NCBI GenBank assembly: GCA_964459065.1
Contig: CAYWMN010000162.1
Coordinates: 1-8,627, forward strand
Direction of reading: 5' to 3'
Source: JAMCXS01 sp964459065
GTDB lineage: Bacteria > Acidobacteriota > Terriglobia > UBA7540
DNA length: 8,627 nt
Of this stretch, positions 1-6,105 are shown piece by piece. Position 1 is the first letter of the stretch, and each line of letters starts with the position of its first letter. The notes under the pieces are model-generated. The model saw only the letters and a list, made by a program, of their open reading frames with translations. It was not told the origin of the DNA and made no database searches. A program made the translations under genes and the position numbers.

Positions 1-1647
1 GACCCAAAGACAATCCAGCCCGGGGAAGGCTCACCGGCCGCGAAAAACCGGCCGAGGATCGAGGCGCCGCGCGGAGCCAGGCTGACCTGCCAGGGATGGC
101 GGCAAGAGGCCGCCCTGCGCATGCTGATGAATTCGGAGGCATCGGCTGAGGCGCCGCCGCCTTTGTGGCTGCAGCAGGCTCGGCCCCTCAAAGACCCCGA
201 TTCCCTTACTGCAATATCTCATTTGATCCAGAGGTTAAAGGACGACGAAACACTGCTGGTGGAATCGGGCGGTGCGGCCGGCGTCTACAAAACCCATGCC
301 GGGGCGCCGCGGATGGTGCTGGCCCCAGCAGCTCGTGAAAGCTCTGCCGAATCTGCACCGCTTCCCGAAGCTGACCGGGCAGCCAGCGCGCTGTTCGGAC
401 GCGACGCCGCCGGCAGTTGGACGCGGGTCTCCGGCCAGCAGACGCTCCAAACCGTTTACGAGACCTTCGGCGCCCTGGCCCGGGCGCACTTTGGCGGCGA
501 GCTCAAGGGACGGCTGATCGTTTCCGGCGGGATGGGCTCGACGGGAGGCGCCCAGCCGCTGGCTGCAGCCCTGCACGGAGCCGCCTTCCTGGGGATCGAC
601 GTCGAAAGCGAAACCATCACGGGACGCATTCGGACGGGCTATTGCGATTTCTGCGTCAACAGCCTGGATGAGGCGCTGCGCATCCTGAAAAACGCCGTGC
701 GCGAACGGCAGCCCGTCTCCGTGGGGCTGGTGGCGAATTGCGCAGACATTCTGCCGGCCCTCGCCAGCCGAGGCGTCGTGCCCGATATCCTGACCGACCT
801 CACTGGAGTGGATGAATACGCCGCCCACGGCCTCAGCCTTGAAGACGCGGAAGCGCTCAGCCGCAACAACCCCGACGATTATCGCCAGCGCCTTTGCGAT
901 TCGCTCGAGCGGCACCTGCAGGCCATCGCCGATCTTCAGAAACTGGGCGCCGTGGTGTTCGACTTTGGAAACCATTTGCAGGATTTTGCGCGCCGGCGAT
1001 GCGCAATCAGAAGCGAACTTCGGCTACCCGATTTTGTCAGCACTTATCTGCGCCCTGTTTTTGCCCAGGGCCGGGCGCCTCTGCGTTGGACGGCGCTTTC
1101 AGGCGAACGGGGCGATATCCGCCGCGCCGACGAATTGCTGCTGGAACTTTGCGCGGACGACGGCAGGACGGCCGGCTGGATTCGCCAGGCGCGAAAGTAC
1201 GTGAAGTTCAACGGGCTGCCGGCCCGCACCGCCTGGCTGCTCCCCGAGCAGCGCCGGAGGTTCGCCGAGCGGCTGAACGGCCTGGCCGCTGCCGGAGAGT
1301 TGAAGGCTCCGGTGGTGGTGGCGCGCGACCAGATGATTTGCCGCACCGAACTTCTGCGGTTGCTTCAGGAGGGCGGAGGCACGGCGAATGAGCCGGCCCT
1401 CCAGGAGGCGCTCAACGAACTCGCCTCAGGGACCGCGTGGATGTGGCTGGAAAGCGAAGGAGCGAAAACTCCGGACACATGCCCCGCAACCCAAACCGTC
1501 GTGGCCGACGGCACGCCCGGCGCCCAGGCTGCCCTGCAACGCCTGATGGAAGGCGAAGACACCTTCAGCCTCCTGGGCGGGGATGAAACCGGCGAAGCTC
1601 AAGCGACGAGCCCGCAGCGCTCTGCTGCCGAAAGGCAGCGCGGCTAG
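1..1647 (+). CDS. Urocanase-family protein, 5' partial, predicted to lack the catalytic site
   Basis: The frame is open from base 1 to TAG at 1645-1647 (548 codons), so the gene begins left of the window. The ATG at 121 is not the start: residues 21-44 (APRG, LT, W, EA, LRMLMN) match the conserved N-terminus of urocanate hydratase, whose internal MLMN this is. Further family matches are DDETLLVESG, VYKTH, AGSW, VYETF, GGAQPLAA, ADILP, RGVVPD, FDFG, a YLRPVF...LRW...ALSG block, GLPAR and GELKAP. Canonical urocanase (HutU, about 550 residues, cytosolic, bound NAD+) hydrates urocanate in histidine breakdown. Aligned from memory, this copy has lost the YGGIGRAARN loop, QTSAH, the Tyr of FDYGN (now Phe), the catalytic Cys of the PLFC motif (now Ala), HLDSGS and the C-terminal HHGGGVGMG. 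Homology is secure. Loss of activity is inferred; a non-enzymatic, regulatory or altered-substrate role is possible. Confidence 0.85.
   Translation, partial: DPKTIQPGEGSPAAKNRPRIEAPRGARLTCQGWRQEAALRMLMNSEASAEAPPPLWLQQARPLKDPDSLTAISHLIQRLKDDETLLVESGGAAGVYKTHAGAPRMVLAPAARESSAESAPLPEADRAASALFGRDAAGSWTRVSGQQTLQTVYETFGALARAHFGGELKGRLIVSGGMGSTGGAQPLAAALHGAAFLGIDVESETITGRIRTGYCDFCVNSLDEALRILKNAVRERQPVSVGLVANCADILPALASRGVVPDILTDLTGVDEYAAHGLSLEDAEALSRNNPDDYRQRLCDSLERHLQAIADLQKLGAVVFDFGNHLQDFARRRCAIRSELRLPDFVSTYLRPVFAQGRAPLRWTALSGERGDIRRADELLLELCADDGRTAGWIRQARKYVKFNGLPARTAWLLPEQRRRFAERLNGLAAAGELKAPVVVARDQMICRTELLRLLQEGGGTANEPALQEALNELASGTAWMWLESEGAKTPDTCPATQTVVADGTPGAQAALQRLMEGEDTFSLLGGDETGEAQATSPQRSAAERQRG
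1624..1639 (+). other. GAAA-capped hairpin at the 3' end of the urocanase-like gene
   Basis: GCTGCC, loop GAAA, GGCAGC: a perfect 6-bp stem (a T-G wobble could extend it) closed by a GNRA-type tetraloop, inside the last codons. It is followed by the palindrome GCGGCTAGCCGC (1640-1651), which contains the stop codon. No T tract follows, so it is more likely an mRNA 3'-end stabiliser or a weak termination element than a classic terminator. The pairing is seen directly; the role is inferred. Confidence 0.35.
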
Positions 1648-1692
1648 CCGCTAGCCCGCCACGAAAGAAATCTCTCAACTCTTCTTCGAGGT

Positions 1693-1792
1693 NNNNNNNN
1701 NNNNNNNNNNNNNNNNNNNNNNNNNNNNNNNNNNNNNNNNNNNNNNNNNNNNNNNNNNNNNNNNNNNNNNNNNNNNNNNNNNNNNNNNNNNN
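1693..1792. other. Assembly gap (100 N)
   Basis: Exactly 100 consecutive N, the usual placeholder for a scaffold gap of unknown length. The bases on either side (1648-1692 and 1793-1829) carry no recognisable gene. Real distance, and any gene lying between the urocanase-like gene and the formimidoyltransferase, cannot be judged from this sequence. Confidence 0.97.
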
Positions 1793-1826
1793 GGAGCCCC
1801 AGACCGAGATTTTGCGGCTTTCCCTG

Positions 1827-1835
1827 TGCTAAATT
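1827..1835 (+). promoter_or_regulatory. Candidate -10 element for a leaderless formimidoyltransferase mRNA
   Basis: TGCTAAATT (preceded by TG) lies 6 bases before the GTG start at 1842, so transcription from it would begin at or next to the start codon. No good -35 is visible at 16-18 bases. The same box (TGCTAAAAT) precedes the gene at 8527 with a 7-base gap. There is no convincing Shine-Dalgarno sequence, which fits leaderless translation. Confidence 0.4.
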
Positions 1836-1841
1836 CGTAGG

Positions 1842-2792
1842 GTGCAAACCATTGTTGAGTGCGTGCCGAACTTCAGCGAGGGAACAGACGCCGGCAAAAT
1901 CGAGGCTATCGTCCAGGCGATCCTTGCAGGCCCGGATGTTTATCTGCTCTCCAAGTCCATGGACCCGGACCACAACCGCACGGTCGTGACCTTTGCGGGA
2001 ACCCGCGAAAGCGTCGGCGAGGCGGCGCTGCGCGGCATCGGCAAAGCCGCCGAACTGATCGACCTGAACAACCACCAGGGAGTGCACCCGCGCATCGGCG
2101 CCACCGACGTAGTGCCCTTCGTCCCGATTGAAGGCGTGACGCTCGAAGACTGCGCGGCGGTCGCGCGCACGGTGGCGGAGCAAACCTGGCGGCGCTTCCG
2201 CATTCCGACCTACCTGTACGCCGCCGCCGCCCGCCACCCGAAGCGGCAGCATCTGGAGCACGTCCGCCGCGGCCAGTTCGAGCGCTTGCGCGACGAGATT
2301 CGCAAGAACCCCGACCGTCACGCTGACTTTGGAGGCGCGCGCCTGCATCCCACCGCGGGAGCCACCGTCGTCGGCGCGCGAAAATTCCTGATCGCCTATA
2401 ACATCAACCTGAAGACTTCCGACCTGGAACTGGCCAAAGCGATTGCCAGAAAAATCCGGGCCTCCTCGGGAGGGCTTCCGGCCGTAAAAGCCATGGGCGT
2501 GGAACTGAAAGCGCGCAACATGGTCCAGGTGTCGATGAACCTGACGGACTTTGAAACCACTTCGCCCGCCACGGTGTTTGATGCGGTGGCGCAAGAAGCC
2601 GCCCGCGCCAAGGTCGCCATTGCCGGCAGCGAGATTGTCGGCCTGGTGCCGCGCCGCGCCATCGAAGACGTAGTGGCGCACTATCTGAAAATTCATCCCT
2701 TCCATTCCGACCTGATCGTCGAGAACCGCCTGGCTCGGGCAATCGACGAAGCGCCGCAGAAACGAACGGCCACCCGCAAAGCGCGTCAATAG
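1842..2792 (+). CDS. ftcD: Glutamate formimidoyltransferase (formiminotransferase)
   Basis: Transfers the formimino group from N-formimino-L-glutamate to tetrahydrofolate, giving glutamate and 5-formiminotetrahydrofolate, a late step of histidine degradation in the cytosol. The 316 residues match the stand-alone formiminotransferase domain (about 300 residues), without the fused cyclodeaminase of the animal enzyme. The N-terminus MQTIVECVPNFSEG is the family signature. Further matches are DPDHNRTVVTF (residues 41-51), GVHPRIGATDVVPF (80-93), YLYAAAA, GARKFLIAYNINL and VQVSMNLTDF. His82 falls where the animal enzyme has its catalytic His82. Start: GTG at 1842 is forced, because an in-frame TAA sits at 1830-1832 and the conserved N-terminus begins there. 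The upstream neighbour is the urocanase-like gene, which fits a histidine-utilisation context, but a sequence gap separates them. A hairpin terminator follows. A bifunctional or cyclodeaminase-type alternative is unlikely at this length. Confidence 0.93.
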   Translation: MQTIVECVPNFSEGTDAGKIEAIVQAILAGPDVYLLSKSMDPDHNRTVVTFAGTRESVGEAALRGIGKAAELIDLNNHQGVHPRIGATDVVPFVPIEGVTLEDCAAVARTVAEQTWRRFRIPTYLYAAAARHPKRQHLEHVRRGQFERLRDEIRKNPDRHADFGGARLHPTAGATVVGARKFLIAYNINLKTSDLELAKAIARKIRASSGGLPAVKAMGVELKARNMVQVSMNLTDFETTSPATVFDAVAQEAARAKVAIAGSEIVGLVPRRAIEDVVAHYLKIHPFHSDLIVENRLARAIDEAPQKRTATRKARQ

Positions 2793-2818
2793 CCGCCCTA
2801 CCGGGCGCCTGCACCAGG

Positions 2819-2852
2819 GCTTGCGGCGGGACTTCCGCTGCAAGCGGCTTTT
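2819..2852 (+). terminator. Rho-independent terminator after the formimidoyltransferase gene
   Basis: Bases 2819-2829 pair with 2835-2845 over 11 bp (one G-T wobble) around the 5-base loop GACTT. The stem is followed by GGC and a four-T run at 2849-2852. It starts 26 bases after the stop codon. The short T run makes it a moderate rather than ideal terminator, but the stem is the strongest in this part of the window. It separates histidine catabolism from the metal transporter operon. Confidence 0.65.
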
Positions 2853-2879
2853 AGAGTTGATCCAGCTTTAGATTTGGAG

Positions 2880-2920
2880 GATAATCGACATTAATCTTCA
2901 AGCATAAAGTTCGATTAATC
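2880..2920 (+). promoter_or_regulatory. AT-rich leader with repeated ATTAATC boxes before the NRAMP gene
   Basis: Within GC-rich surroundings this stretch is AT-rich. It holds GATAATC (2880-2886), ATTAATC (2890-2896) and ATTAATC again (2914-2920), the last inside the perfect 8-bp palindrome GATTAATC (2913-2920). TCGACA at 2885-2890 is a one-mismatch -35 candidate, but no -10 sits at 16-18 bases; TAAAGT at 2905-2910 is only 14 away. Position before a Mn/Fe transporter suggests a metal-responsive operator (Fur- or DtxR/MntR-type). That is inference only, since no exact consensus box is present. Confidence 0.35.
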
Positions 2921-2926
2921 TGGCCG

Positions 2927-4348
2927 ATGAATCACCAAAAGGACAAGGAACATCTGAAGGCGGACGGGACTAAAACCGGCGAAACCACCGTCCCCGTTTC
3001 ACTGGAGGGACTGCACGGCACGGTGGACGTGCCCTCGCATGATGCCGGATTCTGGAAGCATTGGTGGGCCTTTGTGGGCCCGGCGATTCTGGTGAGCGTC
3101 GGCTATATGGACCCGGGCAACTGGGGCACGGATCTGGCGGCCGGCGCCGCGTATAAGTACGGTCTGCTGTGGGTGGTGGCGCTGGCCAGCCTGATGGCGA
3201 TTTTTATGCAGGTGATGGCCGCCCGGCTGGGGGTGGTCACCGGCAAGGACCTGGCGCAATGCTGTCGTGACTGGTACCCGCGTTGGACGCGTGTCCCCAA
3301 CTGGGTATTCTGCGAAATCGCCATTGCCGCTTGCGACCTGGCGGAGGTGCTGGGCAGCGCCGTGGCGCTGAATCTTCTTTTCAGCATTCCCCTGCTGTGG
3401 GCGGTGATCATCACCGGAGCCGACGTGCTGCTGCTGCTGGCCCTGCAGCGGTTCGGGATGCGGACCATTGAAGCGGTGGTGCTGCTGCTGGTGGCCACGA
3501 TGGGGGGGTGCTACTTCATCGAGATTTTTGTGCTGCCGCAAACGCGCCCCAGCTTTGAAGCGATGGGCCTGGCGATGCTGCGGCCGGATTTCGGCCAGAG
3601 CGGCATGGTCCTGGTCGCCATCGGCATCATCGGCGCGACCGTGATGCCCCACAACCTCTATCTGCACTCGGCGCTGGTGCAGAGCCGCAAACTGCAAAAG
3701 GACGAGCGCTCGGTCCGAAGCGCCATTAAGTTCAACACCATCGACTCCACGGTGGCCTTGGCGATTGCTTTCTTTTTAAATGCCGCTATTCTGGTTCTAG
3801 CGGCCCTGGTCTTTTTCGGCAAGACAAACGTGGCGCTGCCGGGCGGCGGGGTTGTGCATTTCAGCCCGGACAGCGACTGGATCCGCGTCGCCTACCTGAC
3901 CCTGGCTCCGCTGCTGGGGACCGCGCTCGCAAGCACTTTGTTCGCCGTGGCGCTGCTGGCAAGCGGACAAAGCAGCACCATTACGGGCACCCTGGCCGGG
4001 CAGGTGGTGATGGAAGGGTTCATGCGCTGGCGCATCCGGCCCTGGCTGCGGCGGATGATCACCCGCATGCTGGCCATCATTCCGGCGGTGCTGATTATCG
4101 GTGTGCGCGGGCAAAGCAGCGTGACGGACCTGCTGGTATTGAGCCAGGTGGTGCTGGCCATGCAACTGCCTTTTGCGATGTTCCCGTTGCTGCATTTCAC
4201 CACGTCGAAAGTGCGCATGGGCAAGTGGCGGAACGGCTGGTTTCTGATCATCGCCGGCTGGACAAGCGCGCTGCTGATTACGGCCATGGACATCTACGGA
4301 CTGCCGGAAGCCCTCAAAGGAACCTTGAGGGTCATCATCGGCCACTAA
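2927..4348 (+). CDS. mntH: NRAMP-family divalent metal (Mn2+/Fe2+) transporter
   Basis: Inner-membrane, proton-coupled importer of Mn2+/Fe2+. It has 473 residues with a hydrophilic N-terminal tail of about 43 residues. Hydrophobic segments lie near 44-63, 78-100, 122-150, 153-173, 180-203, 224-250, 268-297, 321-346, 378-393, 402-425 and 438-457, giving the usual eleven. TM1 carries the metal-site DPGN (62-65) and TM6 carries A237 and M240 in ATVMPHN. The retained Met points to the Mn/Fe clade rather than the Mg- or Al-type relatives. GQSSTITGTLAGQ (347-359) is the family's conserved loop motif. The ATG at 2927 lacks a clear Shine-Dalgarno sequence; GGAGG at 2876-2880 is too distant and faces no start codon, and an in-frame TAA at 2882-2884 bounds any extension. 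The universal stress gene follows after 37 bases, so the two are probably cotranscribed. Specificity and the symbol rest on family motifs. Confidence 0.92.
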   Translation: MNHQKDKEHLKADGTKTGETTVPVSLEGLHGTVDVPSHDAGFWKHWWAFVGPAILVSVGYMDPGNWGTDLAAGAAYKYGLLWVVALASLMAIFMQVMAARLGVVTGKDLAQCCRDWYPRWTRVPNWVFCEIAIAACDLAEVLGSAVALNLLFSIPLLWAVIITGADVLLLLALQRFGMRTIEAVVLLLVATMGGCYFIEIFVLPQTRPSFEAMGLAMLRPDFGQSGMVLVAIGIIGATVMPHNLYLHSALVQSRKLQKDERSVRSAIKFNTIDSTVALAIAFFLNAAILVLAALVFFGKTNVALPGGGVVHFSPDSDWIRVAYLTLAPLLGTALASTLFAVALLASGQSSTITGTLAGQVVMEGFMRWRIRPWLRRMITRMLAIIPAVLIIGVRGQSSVTDLLVLSQVVLAMQLPFAMFPLLHFTTSKVRMGKWRNGWFLIIAGWTSALLITAMDIYGLPEALKGTLRVIIGH

Positions 4349-4374
4349 GCCCGCCCGATGAAGCCACTGCGGCC

Positions 4375-4383
4375 GAGAGGAAG
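4375..4383 (+). promoter_or_regulatory. Shine-Dalgarno site of the universal stress gene
   Basis: GAGAGGAAG, then two bases, then ATG at 4386. The identical nine bases with the same two-base spacing precede the TTG start at 6106, so this looks like the strong ribosome site in this genome. It selects the ATG at 4386 over the overlapping 4358 frame. Confidence 0.7.
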
Positions 4384-4385
4384 TT

Positions 4386-4802
4386 ATGTACCAAGACATT
4401 CTGGTGACGCTCGACGCGACCCCGACCGACCGGGCCATCATCGAACACATCAAGGAACTGGCCCGGATCATGCAAAGCCGGGTGACCTTGCTGCACGTGG
4501 CCGACGGCTGGGCGGCCAGGATGTACGGCGCCGACGCCGTGGGCCCGGAAGTGGACGAGGATACGGAGTATTTGCGGAAGGTCAAAGCGGAGTTCGAATC
4601 CGTGGGCATTGCCACCGAGGCGGCGCTCGCCTACGGAGACCCGGCCAGCGAAATCATCAAATGGATCGAGAAGGAAGGCTGCGACCTGGTGGCCATGAGC
4701 ACCCACGGGCATCGGCTGATCGGCGACTTATTGCGCGGAACCACCGCGCCCCGGGTGCAGCACCGCGTCAGCGTGCCGGTGTTGCTGCTGCGAGCCAAGT
4801 GA
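4386..4802 (+). CDS. Universal stress protein, UspA family
   Basis: A single-domain cytosolic Usp of 138 residues, the normal length for the family. The N-terminal strand YQDILVTLD, the central VTLLHVAD strand (33-40) and the C-terminal block STHGHRL...GTTAPRV...VPVLLLR are typical. ATP-binding Usps carry G-x2-G-x9-G-(S/T). Here it reads S105-x2-G108-x9-G118-T119, so the first Gly is Ser, a change seen in other members that probably still allows nucleotide binding. It lies 37 bases after the metal transporter with its own strong ribosome site, suggesting cotranscription and a partner or regulatory role for the transporter; that link is inference. Usp proteins often act in stress adaptation without a defined reaction, and nothing here shows a specific one. 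Confidence 0.9.
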   Translation: MYQDILVTLDATPTDRAIIEHIKELARIMQSRVTLLHVADGWAARMYGADAVGPEVDEDTEYLRKVKAEFESVGIATEAALAYGDPASEIIKWIEKEGCDLVAMSTHGHRLIGDLLRGTTAPRVQHRVSVPVLLLRAK

Positions 4803-4860
4803 ACGGCGGTGAGAGTCCGCGAGGGTGAGCCCCGGGCCGCCCGATAGGCCTTCCCGCCGC

Positions 4861-4880
4861 GCGCCCGGGCAACCCGGCGC
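4861..4880 (+). other. GC-rich hairpin between the stress gene and the aldo/keto reductase
   Basis: CCGGG, loop CAA, CCCGG, extended by GCG/CGC across one bulged C, forms a compact hairpin 38 bases before the reductase start. It lacks a T tract. It may reduce read-through from the upstream operon or structure the reductase leader. Bases 4803-4917 otherwise hold no gene I recognise. Confidence 0.3.
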
Positions 4881-4917
4881 CCGACCGGCGCACCATCAAC
4901 TGAAGAGCCCTTTGCCC

Positions 4918-6021
4918 ATGCTGATTCCCGGTTATGCCACGCCGGAAGGAACCCACCGGTTTCGCGAGCGGTTTGCCGCGCGGTTGCCCGGAAATTACCG
5001 CGAGGCGCAGAAGCTCTGGACCGCCTCAATCGGCCTGGGAACCTATCTGGGCGATCCCACGGCGGAGGTCGACGGGCGATACCGCGAGGCGGTGGTTCAG
5101 GCGGCGCGGGCGGGCACGAACGTTTTTGATACGGCGGCCAATTACCGCCATATGCGCAGCGAACGGGCCGTCGGCAAGGGAGTCGCGGATCTGATCGCTT
5201 CCGGCGCCGCCCGGCGGGACGAATTGATCGTCGCCACCAAAGGCGGATTCCTGGCCTTCGACGGCGAACTCACTCAAGACCCTGGCGATTACTTCCGAGA
5301 ACAATTGATTGAGCCCGGCATCGTGCAGGCGGAGGAAGTGGTAGCCGGCTGCCATGTGATCTCGCCCCGGTACCTGGCCCATCAGATCGAAGTGAGCCGC
5401 AAAAACCTGGGCCTGGAGGCCATCGACATTTATTACCTGCACAATCCCGAAACCCAGATCAAGGAAGTCTCGCGCGAAGAGTTGATGCGCCGCCTGAAGG
5501 CGGCGTTTGCGGCGCTGGAGCAGGCGGTGGCCGAAGGCAAAATCCGCTGGTACGGAACCGCGACCTGGAACGGCTACCGGGTGCGGGCCGAGGCCGAAGA
5601 CGCGCTCAACCTGGAATCGGTTCTTGACGCCGCCAGGGAGGCGGGCGGGCAGGATCATCATTGCCGGGCCGTACAGTTGCCGTTCAACCTGGCCATGCCG
5701 GAAGCGCTCACCGCCAACACGCAGACGATGGGCGGCAAGCAGGTTCCGTTTCTGCACCTGGCGCGCGATCGCGGCCTGATGGTTTTTGCAAGCTCGAGCC
5801 TTTTGCAGAGCCGGCTCGCGGGCGGACTGCCCGAGCCAATCCGCCGGAAGATTCCCGGACTCGATACGGACGCCCAGCGCGCCCTGCAGTTTGTCCGGTC
5901 GACACCGGGCATCACCTGCGCGCTTTCCGGGATGAGCCGGCGCAAACACCTGGAGGAGAATCTTGCGACGGCCCAGATCGAGCCGCTGAGCTTGCCCGAA
6001 TACCGGAAGATCTTTACGTAA
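4918..6021 (+). CDS. Aldo/keto reductase family protein
   Basis: An NAD(P)H-dependent (beta/alpha)8-barrel oxidoreductase that reduces carbonyls; the substrate is unknown. From ATG 4918 it has 367 residues. The catalytic tetrad is visible: D71 (NVFDTA), Y76 (ANYR), K108 (ATKGG) and H175 (YYLHNPE). SIGLGTYLG (38-46) and GKIRWYGTATW are also family matches. K108 to H175 spans 67 residues against about 33 in classic members, so there is an insertion of some 30 residues (about 114-150). Start choice: a GTG at 4825 would add 31 Pro/Arg/Gly-rich residues that look non-coding. ATG 4918 has a weak GAAGAG site 10 bases upstream, and an in-frame TTG at 4912 fits that site equally well. The next gene has its own promoter candidate, so this one may be monocistronic or the tail of the transporter operon. 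Confidence 0.88.
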   Translation: MLIPGYATPEGTHRFRERFAARLPGNYREAQKLWTASIGLGTYLGDPTAEVDGRYREAVVQAARAGTNVFDTAANYRHMRSERAVGKGVADLIASGAARRDELIVATKGGFLAFDGELTQDPGDYFREQLIEPGIVQAEEVVAGCHVISPRYLAHQIEVSRKNLGLEAIDIYYLHNPETQIKEVSREELMRRLKAAFAALEQAVAEGKIRWYGTATWNGYRVRAEAEDALNLESVLDAAREAGGQDHHCRAVQLPFNLAMPEALTANTQTMGGKQVPFLHLARDRGLMVFASSSLLQSRLAGGLPEPIRRKIPGLDTDAQRALQFVRSTPGITCALSGMSRRKHLEENLATAQIEPLSLPEYRKIFT

Positions 6022-6022
6022 C

Positions 6023-6061
6023 GGCGCGCGCCTTGACAAGGGAATGGCTTTTCGTTAGGTT
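6023..6061 (+). promoter_or_regulatory. Sigma-70-type promoter of the SAM hydrolase, abutted by a palindrome
   Basis: A perfect -35 TTGACA (6033-6038), a 17-base spacer and a weak -10 TAGGTT (6056-6061) give a start near 6068 and a leader of about 38 bases carrying the ribosome site. The perfect 10-bp palindrome GGCGCGCGCC (6023-6032) sits directly against the -35 and just after the reductase stop. It could be an operator or part of a terminator stem; its role is unknown. Confidence 0.55.
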
Positions 6062-6094
6062 GCGCTTTATCGGCATTTTCATCCCATCGGAACT

Positions 6095-6103
6095 GAGAGG
6101 AAG
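6095..6103 (+). promoter_or_regulatory. Shine-Dalgarno site that selects a TTG start
   Basis: GAGAGGAAG ends two bases before TTG at 6106. Sequence and spacing are the same as at 4375-4383 before an ATG. This supports TTG as a genuine start codon. Confidence 0.7.
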
Positions 6104-6105
6104 CC

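Noticed and set aside
235..975. A 246-codon minus-strand frame opposite the urocanase-like gene
   Set aside because: An antisense frame of a GC-rich gene; no domain motif or ribosome site, and the plus strand carries clear family motifs.
1644..2843. A 399-codon minus-strand frame running through the N gap
   Set aside because: It passes only because the Ns hide stops. It lies opposite the clear formimidoyltransferase and has no recognisable motif.
3797..4615. A 272-codon minus-strand frame across the transporter and stress genes
   Set aside because: It spans two well-supported plus-strand genes and has no motif.
4358..4828. An overlapping 156-codon plus-strand frame starting before the stress gene
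   Set aside because: Out of frame with the Usp motifs, and the ribosome site at 4375-4383 serves the ATG at 4386.
4825..4917. A 31-residue N-terminal extension of the aldo/keto reductase from GTG 4825
   Set aside because: Low-complexity Pro/Arg/Gly-rich sequence over a hairpin-prone region, without a family match; the later start fits better.
5026..6039. A 337-codon minus-strand frame opposite the aldo/keto reductase
   Set aside because: Shadow frame. The plus strand holds a complete catalytic tetrad, and the antisense translation resembles no family I know.
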